The notes beneath the pieces were generated by a model, which ran no database searches, had not been told where the DNA came from, and saw only the letters and a list, made by a program, of their open reading frames with translations. From Macrostomum hystrix (Eukaryota > Platyhelminthes > Macrostomidae): a stretch of DNA of 64,000 bases. Positions 33,781 through 45,039 of this stretch are shown piece by piece (the stretch's first letter is position 1; each line of letters opens with the position of its first letter). The position numbers and the translations under genes were made by a program. Location of the stretch: positions 7,404,001 to 7,468,000 of the forward strand of contig CATNEN010000003.1 in assembly GCA_950097015.1 (NCBI GenBank), in the 5' to 3' direction.

Positions 33781-34935
33781 ATTAGACAGATAAGGATGAT
33801 GACAGAACCCAGTACAAAAGACAGATAAGGATGATGACAGAACCCAGTACAAAAGACAGATAAGGATGATGACAGAACCCAGTACAAAAGACAGATAAGG
33901 ATGATGACAGAACCCAGTACAAAAGACAGATAAGGATGATGACAGAACCCAGTACAAAAGACAGATAAGGATGATGACAGAACCCAGTACAAAAGACAGA
34001 TAAGGATGATGACAGAACCCAGTACAAAAGACAGATAAGGATGATGACAGAACCCAGTACAAAAGACAGATAAGGATGATGACAGAACCCAGTACAAAAG
34101 ACAGATAAGGATGATGACAGAACCCAGTACAAAAGACAGATAAGGATGATGACAGAACCCAGTACAAAAGACAGATAAGGATGATGACAGAACCCAGTAC
34201 AAAAGACAGATAAGGATGATGACAGAACCCAGTACAAAAGACAGATAAGGATGATGACAGAACCCAGTACAAAAGACAGATCAGGATGATGACAGAACCC
34301 AGTACAAAAGACAGATCAGGATGATGACAGAACCCAGTACAAAAGACAGATCAGGATGATGACAGAACCCAGTAAAATAGACAGAAAAGGATGATGACAG
34401 AACCCAGTACAAAAGACAGATCAGGATGATGACAGAACCCAGTAAAATAGACAGATCAGGATGATGACAGAACCCAGTACAATAGACAGATAAGGATGAT
34501 GACAGAACCCAGTACAATAGACAGATAAGGATGATGACAGAACCCAGTGAACTAGACAGATAAGGATGATGACAGAACCCAGTACAAAAGACAGATAAGG
34601 ATGATGACAGAAGCCAGTGAACTAGACAGGTAAGGATGATGACAGAAACCAGTACAATAGACAGATAAGGATGATGCCAGAACCCAGTGAACTAGACAGA
34701 TAAGGATGATGACAGAACCCAGTACAATAGACAGATAAGGATGATGACAGAACCCAGTGAACTAGACAGATAAGGATAATGACAGAACCCAGTGAACTAG
34801 ACAGATAAGGATGATGACAGAAGCCAGTGAACTAGACAGATAAGGATAATGACAGAACCCAGTGAACTAGACAGATAAGGATAATGACAGAACCCAGTGA
34901 ACTAGACAGATAAGGATGATGACAGAAGCCAGTAA
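33781..34935. repeat. 35-bp minisatellite with a one-sided decay gradient
   Basis: About 33 copies of GACAGATAAGGATGATGACA, GAACCCAGTACAAAA. The left 13 or so copies (to about 34260) are identical; copies to the right pick up ATCAGG, AAAATAG, GAACTAG, ATAATG and GAAGCC variants in increasing density. The unit is not a multiple of three, yet long open frames run through it on the minus strand because it lacks stops there. Confidence 0.95.
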
Positions 34936-35037
34936 AACAGGCAAGTACAGAATATAAGAATAGACCTGGGGCCACTCAGTCAGCTGATATCCTCAGTGAG
35001 GTGTTTCCAAATGTCAGAACACGGCAGCTATCCAATG

Positions 35038-38000
35038 TCACTGTGCATCAGCGAGAGAGTCGTTAGCTGTTACTAGCTGAGGCCTAGATCGACTATTGGG
35101 CAGAAAGCCAGCTGTGCCATTGGGTCTGATTGGTTGCCTAATTAGCACCAGTCTAGGACCCTCCTGTGCATCCACCATTGTCTTCAATCGATGCCGCAGT
35201 CGATCCGGCCGCGGCTGGACTGGCAACGGTTGAACTGGCTGATTAGCGGCTGACGATGAAGAATTTGTCGACGCCGTGACAGCGCTGGCAGTGGCAGCAG
35301 CCTGATCAGCCGGAGCTCCGCCGTTGCCAGTTTTGTCCAACAGGCGCACATTGCAGGCTAGGCGATCGCCGGTGACGGGAAATTCCAGCAGCTGAAACTG
35401 GACTCGATCATTGCGACTCCCACCTGAGATCTGTAAGTGAGCACGGATTTGAGTTGTGCCGAGATGTATCGAAATATTCGAAGTCAATTAATATATATCA
35501 CGAGGAGGAGGAGGCAATTCTGCCCGTTTCGCTGACTCCTGAGTACACACGCACACAGATACTGTGCGTAGACACATGCTCACACAGGTGTGTACATCTG
35601 CACTGAATTTCTCATCGTCAGGCAGTGTATGTAGACTTTCATTGTGCCTTGGAGGTTGGCCCCTCAAGGGCGTAAATTGGACAACAAGCCGCGGCTGCGC
35701 CCCAAATTAATGTGGCCTCGCCGCGGTCAGAGCTCAGAGACCCTGCACAGGGAGCTCAGAAGCTATTCAAGATTGTAATTAAAAAAATTGCGGATATGTA
35801 TTAAAAAATTTGAAATTAAGTCTAACCTGAGCCAACGGGCAGCACACTAGCTCTTTCCGACCGGCGCTATTGTACATGATAATACCCGGCTCAGTGTCTG
35901 CCTGATGCAGTACACCCGTTAGCACCTGGGGTCGCATCAGGGTCAGCTTGTTGGCAGAAGTGGCTGCAGCCTCAGGCGACAGTCGGCATAGTCGAATAGC
36001 GGCCTGTCCAGCGTCGCCGGCATCAGACGAGCCGTCAGTGCCAGCCAGCGAGAACTGGACCAGATCGCCAACTTCGCCATTGAAACCATCGCCAATAAGT
36101 TCGCAGGACTCGAATTGATACGACTGACCGTCGGAACTGACCACACCTTTGCTGCTGCTGCTGTTGCCAGTTCCATTGCTCGAGGACGCGTGGATAACGC
36201 CTTCCCGACGCGGTTCTCGATTAACGCCACCAGCTGGCGAATTTGCACCGCCGAAAGTCTCGACGGGATCGAGTTCAATAGCCGTGGCCCGACGCAGTCG
36301 ATCCCGTCGATCCGTGCAGGCGTTGAATGTCACCCGATCGCCCGGTCGCAGGGTACATCGGCTGACCAAATCGGCCGAGTAGAATGGCAGCTGGATGAAT
36401 GAGCCAGTGTCCGGGCACTGGTAGCTTACCTGGGCGAATATGGGATAAGAGTAACTTAGGGATAAGTACGTATGGGATTTAAAATAATTCAGCTTTTAAG
36501 TAAAAAGTTGGGATTCCCGTAATTTTAAATGGGATTTTATTGAAAATAAACGGGATTTCAGTGAACATGGATGGGATTTCAGTGAACATGGATGGGATTT
36601 CAGTGAACATGGATGGGATTTCAGTGAATATGGATTTGATTTCAGTGAACATGGATGGGATTTCAGTGAATGTGGATGGGATTTCAGTGAATATGGATTT
36701 GATTTCAGTTAATATGGATGTGATTTCAGTGAATATGGATTTGATTTCAGTTAATATGGATGTGATTTCAGTGAATATGGATTTGATTTCAGTGAATATG
36801 GATGGGATTTCAGTGAATATGAATGGGATTTCAGTGAATATGGATTTAATTTCAGTGAACATGGATGGGATTTCAGTGAATATGGAATTGATTTCAGTAT
36901 TTGAATTGAATTTAATTGAAACATTTCAGCTCAGATCTTTGGTCTTTTAGACTCATAGCTAAGGTAATGACCGTAATAAAATAAAAAACCTAATAACTCA
37001 CCTGACCACTCAGTGGATCTTTTCTCTGATGAGTCGGCAGCCGCAGCAGGGTGCCAGTTAGTCTGCGCTGATCAATATCGGCAAATTTCACGCTACCCTG
37101 CGGCAGCAGTACAATATCCGTAGCTGTCTCCCGCCCGCTGCGACTCAATTGCAGACTGAACTCAACTGGCGAGCCCAGGGCCGGCTGACGACCTTCCGGA
37201 CAGCCGGAGAAATGAAAATGCACATCCTGTACGCGATCTTCGCGTTCTATAAATCCGTAGCCGTCTTTAATTGAGCTGACGATGCCGCGGCAGCGACTGG
37301 CGGCCGGACGGTGAATATTGACAGCCCAGGAGGCGCCTCCACGGATGTCCGCCTCGCCCGGACCGGAGGCCACCTGAGTGCAAGGAGATTCCGATGATTA
37401 GGGAAATCCTGATTGGAATTCCTTAACCACTAACACTCTAAAAACGGAATGCCCGCATTTTAGAAAATAGACAAAACTATACGAAGTTTCTTAACTGGGA
37501 AATCCCGTGACTAAGGAAATCCAATTAAGTATAAATAGTGTCAAAATAGGGGATTCCCGTGATTTAGGAAATTCCCTAAACTATACCTAGTCTAATAACT
37601 GGGAATTCCCGTGATTAGGGAAATCCAATAAAGTTTACTAATTGTCTAAATCGTGGATTCCCGTTTTCGGAAATACAATAAAATATACAGAGTCTCTGGA
37701 AAAGGAATTTTCGTGATTTAAAAACTTAAAATCTATAGTCATTGAAATGGGAATTCCCGTGATTTGGGAAATTCACCTAAATGTCGATTCTCTAAGTAGG
37801 GAGCTCCCCAGGCTCTGCAAGCAATTTACCTGAAAGAACACCAATTCGCCAGTATTGAGGGATTCTCCATTTCGCACAGCCTCCTGGTTGTAAGGCACGT
37901 AGAAATATTCGCCATTGAATACGTGCGCTATGCGACCAGGCTCGCCGGGTTTGCAGGCCGACACAACTGTGCCCTCCAACAGTGTGCCGCTAACTGTAGT

Positions 38001-38306
38001 CTGCTGCAGCTGCTGCTGCTGCTGATGCCTAGGTGAGCCGCCAGATAATTTAGTGACGCAATGGGCTTGCAATCGTTTGCCAGCTCTAGGATCGCGTCTA
38101 ATACGAAATTCGACAGAATCGCCAATGTTTAAACTGTCCGGCGGTTGATCTGGTGGCAAGTCTTTGAAGTGGAAGAATAGGCGGCCCTCGCTAGGTGAAA
38201 ATGATTTTATAAAGCCAAACGTGCCCTGCAGTTGATCGATGCGACCCTGACTAACTGTCTGCTGCTGCTGCTGCTGCTGCTGCTGAGTTGGCAATTCGGC
38301 TGACAT
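35038..38306 (-). CDS. CSDE1: CSDE1/UNR-like cold-shock-domain RNA-binding protein, 614 aa
   Basis: There are four minus-strand exons, all joined in phase 0: 38306-37830, 37373-37002, 36429-35827 and 35430-35038 (stop). The start is ATG 38306 (MSAELPTQ followed by polyglutamine). Cold-shock domains are visible: GTFGFIKSFSPSEGRLFFHF with D-S-V-E-F (about residues 20-85); GIVSSIKDGYGFIEREDRV with VHFHF and S-P-V-E-F-S-L (about 185-250); plus degenerate, non-canonical CSD-like segments (YQFESCELIGDGFNGEVGDLV) as in UNR. Vertebrate CSDE1 is near 800 aa with more domains, so this is a shorter form. In the family it binds purine-rich single-stranded mRNA and controls translation and decay in the cytoplasm. 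Introns carry a CCCGTGATT-type repeat, a 21-bp array and a SINE. Confidence 0.85.
35498..35755 (-). repeat. SINE family 1, truncated
   Basis: It contains GAGGCAATTCTGCCCGTTTC, the GTGCCTTGGAGGTTGG block and CGCGGCTGCGCCCC, but lacks both the outermost 5' segment and most of the tRNA head. It lies in the third intron of the CSDE1-like gene. Confidence 0.75.
36555..36895. repeat. 21-bp minisatellite in CSDE1-like intron 2
   Basis: About 16 copies of GGGATTTCAGTGAATATGGAT with GAACATGG and TTGATTTC variants. The unit is seven codons long, so frames stay open on both strands; these are not genes. Confidence 0.9.
37430..37780. repeat. Degenerate long-unit repeat in CSDE1-like intron 1
   Basis: Five or six imperfect copies of a roughly 60-70-bp unit containing GGGAATTCCCGTGATTAGGG, AAATCC and a TATAC stretch. 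GGGAATTCCC is palindromic and is the best-kept part. Confidence 0.65.
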
Positions 38307-38804
38307 GATAAAAAATAATTATCTTCGTAGGTAGCACAATTCGATAGGTTGAATGCCCGGTAGTTAGAATCGGTTTGTTTTTCTTTTTTAGTGTTCTTGA
38401 AATAATATTTTTTCCTTTTTTTCAATGTATAACTCTCGCCGAAGAAAAAAAATAGCGTTGATAATTAGACTCGAAGAAAAACTTATCGTGCGTAATTGTT
38501 CGTAGTGATTTGTTATAAATTATGTTTTAAAACTAAAAGCTTTTCGTTGCCAAAGACGGGTTTACTGAAAGATTAAGCACGGGTTTACTTGAGAATAACA
38601 AAACAAATTACTATAATTTTAGCATTCAGATTTTTTACTACGATCCTACTTACAGTAAAGATAAATAAATATATACACAAGAAGTCAATATTATTTGACA
38701 GATGATTTCACTTTGTATTTTACACTTTCCACGCAATTTTATCGCAAGTTACAGTTATCGCAAGCTACATATTACCGTTTTAGATGGAATAAAAAACATT
38801 TTAA

Positions 38805-39428
38805 CAGTAGAACTACCAAGGAGGGATTTTCCCCCTGACCATTTTTTTGCTGCACCCGAACCGAACAATGCAAGCACACGAAACTCAAGAACATGGGCCA
38901 ACTTTTTGTTGCGCATCTTCTGAAACAAGAAACAAGTCGCACAGCTCTTCAGACCGTCGAGATATTCAATGTTTCTGGCCGAAGGTCCGATTTTTCCCAT
39001 AAGAGCTAAGTGTATTTCATACACCCCAATACACGAATTTGCACTGCGGCTCAGTGCGGCCTTTCCAGACCTTCAAACTTTATCAGCATGTCACCCGAAT
39101 GTGCCTGCACTATCTCCGTCCTCGGTGGTCACCTACCTTTATCTAGACGGACTGCGGGACCTTCAAATGCAAAAAATGTGGAAATAGGCCACTCTGGACA
39201 CCCTGACGCGAATTTCTAAAATTTCACTGCTGAAGCCTAAAAATTAGGCGCAGCTCAACTACAGTACACCATCGCCTAGTCTGTCAACTAATCAGTCACC
39301 ACCCTGTTACCCTTACCCTCACCACCACGCGGTTAGCATTCAGGCGCTACCAAAAATGTTCTCATGGGGAGGGAAATCCCCCCCCTTGGTATAAAAACGG
39401 GCGGCAAAATGGCTTGGTAGTCCCACTG
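38805..39428. mobile_element. piggyBac-type MITE flanked by TTAA
   Basis: TTAA at 38801-38804 and 39429-39432 brackets inverted ends CAGTAGAACTACCAAG (38805-38820) and CAGTGGGACTACCAAG (complement of 39413-39428), with two mismatches in 16. A second, subterminal inverted block surrounds AGGGATTTTCCCCC (about 38822) and GGGAAATCCCCCC (about 39371). The TTAA duplication is the hallmark of piggyBac. No transposase is present, so it is non-autonomous. It lies between the CSDE1-like start and TAF13. Confidence 0.75.
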
Positions 39429-39600
39429 TTAATGACGAAGACAAAGACTATCGGCACAATTTTCTAATCACTTAGTTTAATTACATGTTAGATATTGAGA
39501 TCCAAAGTACCAAAAATCGAATTGGGTTTACAATCGGATTTGGGCAATAACAAAATATATGCAGGGGAAATACTGAATCAATAAAACTCAGCTTCCAATA

Positions 39601-40008
39601 TCAACTGCTTGTTTCATTATTGGCTTGAGCCGCTGACTCAGGATCATCGAATGCTCGTCTGGCCCTTTTTAAAACCTCGTTAATAGTAAGTAGCTCTCGA
39701 ACTCTTGAGTACTTTTTCGGATCTCGCCTAACAACATATTCGATGTCTTCAACGCCGATGCGCCCGGGCTTGCCAACTTCGGCTGCTCGACGCGACACAG
39801 AACAGATATAGGACACGACCAGCTCTTCTAGGAGTGAAACTGTCTCCTTGTAAGGATTTTCATCGTCGCCAAAGCCGTAGAGCATAGCTTTGATCTCTTT
39901 GCTAAACAGTTCTCCTCGGCCACGCCTGCCTAGAGCTGCACTCGACGGGGCGGCGTCCTCTTCGTCATCATCAACACCGACATCTGTGATTGATTCACTT
40001 TCAGCCAT
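39601..40008 (-). CDS. TAF13: TFIID subunit TAF13, complete, intronless, 135 aa
   Basis: The minus-strand frame starts at ATG 40008, has no intron and stops at 39601. After an acidic N-terminal tail (MAESESITDVGVDDDEEDAA) comes the TAF13 histone fold: ELFSKEIKAMLYGFGDDENP, Y-K-E-T-V-S-L-L-E-E-L-V, G-K-P-G-R-I-G-V-E-D-I-E-Y-V-V-R-R-D-P-K-K-Y, then LLTINEVLKRARRAFDDPES. Human TAF13 is 124 aa with the same motifs in order. In TFIID it pairs with TAF11 through the histone fold and helps load TBP at promoters. Nothing is missing. Confidence 0.96.
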   Translation of the reverse strand: MAESESITDVGVDDDEEDAAPSSAALGRRGRGELFSKEIKAMLYGFGDDENPYKETVSLLEELVVSYICSVSRRAAEVGKPGRIGVEDIEYVVRRDPKKYSRVRELLTINEVLKRARRAFDDPESAAQANNETSS

Positions 40009-42318
40009 GTCTGCTAGCTCAATTAACTACCCTTGAAATCTTAAAAATTGCTCTGAAAATATTTTAACAACATTTTTATTGAGGAGTTTAATGCTTATTG
40101 TTATTTTTTCGGCCGATCATATTCTATAATGATCAATGAAAAAATAAAAAATCTATGAATCAACGAATGATGAATTGAGCATATATTGCACAAGTTGCTG
40201 CTTGGTGGGTTCCTTAACTCCTGACAACAGCCCAGCAACAAAAAAGGACTCTAATATGCAGTCAGTTTCCAAATGTTAAATGTAACAAATCTGATTTTCT
40301 TGGCATTCTGGTCACTGGTGATAATAATTGGTTTCACTATTACAAGTCAGAGACCCGGCACCTGAGCAGGTCGCGCCTGTCTGTGGAGTCAGCTGAGAAA
40401 CATTTATAATAGTTTTCTGAGACATAACGATATAAGGCATATTTGCTGATTAAATGACTACCAGATTTTTCTGACTGTAGAACCTTAATTCTCAGATTTA
40501 CTCTGAACTCATAAGTTACTGAGTGAAAGTAAACAAGTTAAGCACAATGAAATGATAAAGAGGCCGATGGTTTCTTGACTCCCCAGACCCAGACTACTGA
40601 CTGCTTTCACAGGATAAAGAACTCCTTCATGGGCATTACTACAATAGCCCTTTAATTTAATTTAATTGAAAAGTAGGTCTTTTTTAATAAGTTTGGTGTC
40701 AAAAGAAGCACACAAAAGATCTATAAGCCACCGAAAACTGCTTTGCAATCAGACCTCTACATCCTGAGCTATGCTCAAAAGGGAAAGGACTTTTGGAACT
40801 CCCCTCATAGATACCATAAATAATCTTGTGTTTGAGATTTGTGAAACTCAACAAGCACCCATAGTGCCAGATCATGTATTCACAACGTTACTCATTATTT
40901 TGAAATGTTGCAGTATTAATCATATTTCTGTTTCCTCAATGTTAAAACTAGGTTGCAATCGCAATAAATTAGTTTATTCTTGCATACTGCATTTTATTTA
41001 TTCTACTGTTAGTACAAATACGTGCATTAGATTTGTGCAGCACAACTTTAAAGTACTTGACTTGAGTCAAGTAAGTCAACTTTAAAGTAAGAAAGCATTA
41101 TTTTTTGTGGGTAACAAGCAATCTGTAGTGCCAATTTTGTCTAGATATAGATTTTTCTTTGGTAAATACCTAACTAAAATACATTATAATTTTTATATAT
41201 TTCTGTTCTATTTCATTCCATATTAAATAATTTGTACTTCAAAATATGAAAGCAGTAAACATCTAAGTGATTTAAATTTTGCATGTTTTGATTAGAAATG
41301 TGATGAGATTATATTAAAGAAAATATCTAAATACCTACATTCAAACAATAATTTGTTTGTAATTTTTCTGTTTTGTATAGAAATCCTATTTATACTGTTT
41401 ATTGTACACCGGAAAGTGTAGAGAGTAGTAAAATATTACATCTGCTTAAACGTGCTACTTAAATTAATATCACAAGGAAACCTTAGATAGAGTGTTTCAT
41501 CTATTTTTAGGAATGAGTCATGCACTATTTTTAGAAACAAAGTCATGTGACATGAAACCAGAGAACCGGTTCTCGACAGCTGTATTTGCTTGAATTCCAA
41601 ATATGGTAAAACAAACAATTATGACTCATCGGTTTCTGCATCTGTATTTACACAATATTCCAAATATGGCATAACTCACAATCATGACTCACTAAACAAC
41701 TATGTGTGACCTAAGTAAACAACAGGTAGTAGAACTGGTTTTTCCCAAAATTTTACAATAAATACAAGCGAAAATCCAAGCTGAAAATTTAGACTCGGAG
41801 CAGTCCACCGGACTTCAAAACATCTTACGAAGAAGAGGAGTCATCTCTGAGGGAAAGACAAGTGGTAAGCACTTTACTAGACAGAGTTATTTATTGCTAG
41901 CAATTGTTGTTGAATTGAACTAAGTTTACGAGAGACACATATTGTGGATACATTTGAGTAAGGCCTCCTTGTTTCCTAGGATACATTCCTAGAGGATAAT
42001 TGATTGATTTGATTTGAATTATCTGTTATCTTTCAGAGGTAACGAAGAAGATGCCCTTCAGGAGGACCTCATTAGAGATATACAAGAGAGATTTCAATTG
42101 TTCACTACTGCGCACATTTATTATTGTGAATTCCAAGCTTGAGGAAACTGACAAGTAATCTGATTCACTCTCGTCATTTATTGACCAACAGACAAACTCA
42201 AGCAGCTGCCAAGAAGACAAGACTACAAAGACTCAAGAAGCACAGACTCGAAACCTCATGGTCAACCAGAATAAGAAGAAGAAGAACAAGGACTACAAGG
42301 ACCCAGAAGACTACAAAC
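40009..42318. other. AT-rich intergenic stretch
   Basis: Mostly low-complexity AT-rich sequence. Between about 41790 and 42320 there are codon-like pieces, one ending in a good donor (AAGTGGTAAGC near 41868) and one after TCTTTCAG near 42036. No family is recognisable, and they probably belong to a decayed mobile element. No RNA gene is seen. Confidence 0.35.
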
Positions 42319-42562
42319 CATACATGTGCAACCTCCCAAATCATAGCCGGCCTTAGTTTTTGCTCTATTTATGACTTAGATTGCTCTCATTTGCTCTATT
42401 TTTCTCTCCCCTTTTTCCTCTTCTTCATGTCTTCCTTTTTTGTCGCTTGGTCCCCCCTTAGATTTTTTTGCACTTGGTTGATTGGTTTTTGCAACTTACC
42501 TTGCTTGGCCCTCGTTTCACCCAGCTGGTTTGGCCAGGTCAGCCGGGTGTTGCACAAGCATG
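42319..42562. mobile_element. MITE with CATACATG(C)GCAAC ends, copy 1
   Basis: It opens with CATACATGTGCAACCTCCCA and ends with GCCGGGTGTTGCACAAGCATG, roughly inverted ends. The T-rich middle (GCTCTATTTTTCTCTCCCCT, TGGCCCTCGTTTCACCC) matches the copy at 50813-51093 almost base for base. Confidence 0.75.
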
Positions 42563-43210
42563 CTACAAACTACTTAAGGAATAAGAAGCAATTCAGTAAG
42601 TGTCACGTGACTGTTATAAATTCCTAGGCAATTGTTCCCCATTGTCTAGAAGTGGGAGTTTCGTGTGTCTGATCAACACATAAAACTCTTCAAAAGCTCA
42701 GAGGATGCTAATGTCAGGTCAGAAGACTAGCTAACCAGTGATTACCATACATTGCCATAACAACAAAGCAATAATGTTACTAGCACTATGGCATGATAAC
42801 ATTTGCCACTACATTTTAACTGTTGTGGCAACTTTAGTGACAACATATCAAAATCATTAAATGACAACATTGGAATGACTTCATGGCAATGTACTTGGCA
42901 GGTAATGTCCTTCAGAGTAACTATGACAATGCTCAAAACCATTAAAAAGTATAGGTTCACTAATGAAAGTTATTATCATCACTAGGACATGAATTTTTTT
43001 AAAGCAATATGTGCTTTAAACTCTTTAAACTCTTTAAGTTCTTGCAACTGCTTTAACTGTTCTTGCTCATTTGCTATAAATGAGTTAAAACTACAAATAT
43101 TTGTCAATTTACCAAGTTCTTTAGCTATTAAAGTTAGTTTCACATATAAGCAGAAGCATATAAGCATATTTCTCAATTATGATGTGTTCTGTTATCTCAT
43201 ATCTCATATA

Positions 43211-44570
43211 CTATGGGTGTGTCATAAGTAATGTCACTGTGGTTGTTGTGTGGGAACCCAAAGCAATAATCATCCAAATATATTATATTCTGAAAGTAAA
43301 TTTATTGAGAAGTTGCCACCACACCTGAGCAGCAATTTTAATATCTATGGCCAAAACTGTTGCAAGAATTTGTTAATCAGATTTAGCAAGTGCAACACGA
43401 TGAAATCTTCTTTTTGCAACGAGCAAAACTCAACGTGAATCACGACAAGACGCACATCCAGTTCTACGCTTTCATTTGCTTCAAGCTTGGAAAATCTGCA
43501 CTTGAAGTAGAGGAGGATCTCCGGAACACACTGCCAGACAACTGCCCAACTCGCAGGACAATTTACAGGTGGTTTCAGAACTTTACTGATCCTGGGTTCG
43601 AATTGGGAGATGCTGCCAGATCTGGACAACCATGTTCAACCAGGACAATAGAGAACATCGAATTCATCAGCGACCTGGTCAAGGAAGACCCGCGGCACTC
43701 TGTCAGGGAGCTAGCGGACTGCTTGGAGATTGATTTCAAGACAGTCCATCGCATCTTGACAGAGGATCTCCATCTCCGAAATGTCTGCTTGGTCTGGGTG
43801 CCCCATGACCTCACTGCGGACCAACGTCAGGCCCGTGTGAACTGCGCCAATCAGATCTGCAAGGTGTTCAGCAGCCGGGGCTTGGATGACATCCTAAACT
43901 GCCTGGTTGTTGAGGATGAGACCTGGCTCCACCTGGATGGCAAAAGCAGCAAGGCAGACAATCACTGCTGGCTGGGAGCTGGGGACTCCAGGCTGACTGT
44001 GACCAGGAGGTCCATCTCAGACAAGAAGACCATGCTGCTGGTGGCATTCATGCCAAACAAACGAGTCTCCATCTGTACAACTCCGCCAAACACCAAGGTC
44101 GATGGCCAGTACTTCATCGACTTTGTCCAACACACTGGGAACCTCTGGCGCACGCTCCGGTCAAACCCGATTCACCTGAACGAAGTTCTGTGGCAGATGG
44201 ACAACACACAGCCCCACACCTGTCAGGCTGTTTCGGATTTTCTGGCTGGATGGCGAGTAAATCTGCTCTGGCAGAGTCCCTACAGCCCAGACTTCAACTT
44301 GTGTGACAGGTTTCTCTTTAAATGGCTGAAGGCAGACTTTTCCCAGAGAAGTTTCGCAAACCATGATGAGGTCAAAGAAGCCGCGTTGCACTGGTTCCGA
44401 CAGCTGGAGGAAAAACACCTGCAGGCTGAGGTAGAGAAGCTGTACAAGCACTGCCAGAGGGTGATTGATATTGGGGGACACTATGTTGTTGATTGATACA
44501 GTTTCGTTCATCTGCGATTGTTAGTTGGTCTGTTTTACCCTCAGTGACATTACTTATGACACACCCGAAG
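43211..44570 (+). mobile_element. mariner-family transposon, 1360 bp
   Basis: TA flanks both ends (43209-43210 and 44571-44572). The terminal inverted repeats are about 29 bp, with a perfect 25-bp core at 43215-43239 and 44542-44566 that begins GGGTGTGTCATAAGTAATG. The size and single long frame inside are typical for mariner. The high identity of the repeats suggests fairly recent insertion. Confidence 0.93.
43390..44496 (+). CDS. mariner transposase, DD34D, nearly intact
   Basis: The frame runs from about 43390 to the stop at 44496. An N-terminal helix-turn-helix pair (FICFKLGKSALEVEEDL; CPTRRTIYRWFQNF; SVRELADCLEIDFKTVHRIL) is followed by the catalytic core: V-E-D-E-T-W with Asp at about residue 176, M-D-N-T-Q-P-H with Asp 271, and Y-S-P-D-F-N-L-C-D with Asp 306. 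The last two acids are separated by exactly 34 residues, which is diagnostic of mariner (DD34D). It would cut and paste DNA at TA sites. There is no in-frame ATG at the start: the nearest ATG (43400) is in another frame and meets a stop at once. A small indel or start loss has therefore probably inactivated this copy, or translation starts at a non-ATG codon. Confidence 0.9.
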   Translation: MQHDEIFFLQRAKLNVNHDKTHIQFYAFICFKLGKSALEVEEDLRNTLPDNCPTRRTIYRWFQNFTDPGFELGDAARSGQPCSTRTIENIEFISDLVKEDPRHSVRELADCLEIDFKTVHRILTEDLHLRNVCLVWVPHDLTADQRQARVNCANQICKVFSSRGLDDILNCLVVEDETWLHLDGKSSKADNHCWLGAGDSRLTVTRRSISDKKTMLLVAFMPNKRVSICTTPPNTKVDGQYFIDFVQHTGNLWRTLRSNPIHLNEVLWQMDNTQPHTCQAVSDFLAGWRVNLLWQSPYSPDFNLCDRFLFKWLKADFSQRSFANHDEVKEAALHWFRQLEEKHLQAEVEKLYKHCQRVIDIGGHYVVD

Positions 44571-45039
44571 TATCTCATTTTCTTGTATATATTTCTCAAT
44601 AAGACTATTTTCTTTCTCTCATTCATGACATATTTTTCTTTCATCAGCAGAGAGAAGAAGACAAAAAATATATAGTGAAGAAAAGAAGAAAAACAAAGTA
44701 GAAAAGATAGACAAGAAAGACAGAAAAAGCAGAAGAGAAAGAAAGTTAGTAATTAAAGGATGAGAAACATTATTGACTAGAAAAGAGAACTATAAGGAAG
44801 ACTTATCCCTTATCTACAACTTAGTTCACATGGAGTTCACACTTTGGTGCATATTTTATTGTCCAAAAATCTCAACTTCTTAGCATGTATCGAAGAGCAG
44901 CAAAAAGCCTGCAAAGTTAACAAACGACCATTACCATAGAACTCTCTTGTTAAAAGTGATCTTAGTAGCATGATTTGTGACTTTCAGAGCAGTTAATTGC
45001 ATTATCTGATTAGTTGTACTATACTAGAAATATACTAGA
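44571..45039. other. AT-rich spacer
   Basis: Low-complexity A- and GA-rich sequence between the mariner and the next locus. Nothing recognised. Confidence 0.35.

Noticed and set aside
33772-34517. Long minus-strand open frames repeating LYWVLSSSLSV and similar in three frames
   Set aside because: They follow the 35-bp unit exactly, occur in all frames of the strand and lack splice or start context; the array is simply stop-free.
36479-36950. Frames repeating ISVNMDG and FTEIPS
   Set aside because: A 21-bp intronic array between two phase-0 exons of the CSDE1-like gene.
39369-39400. Stand-alone NF-kB plus TATA promoter
   Set aside because: The same block occurs inverted at 38812-38835, so it is best explained as the subterminal repeat of the TTAA-flanked element; no gene starts after it.
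42139-42627. A 162-residue frame of Arg/Lys/Thr-rich sequence
   Set aside because: Half of it is the T-rich MITE at 42319-42562; no start context or family signature.
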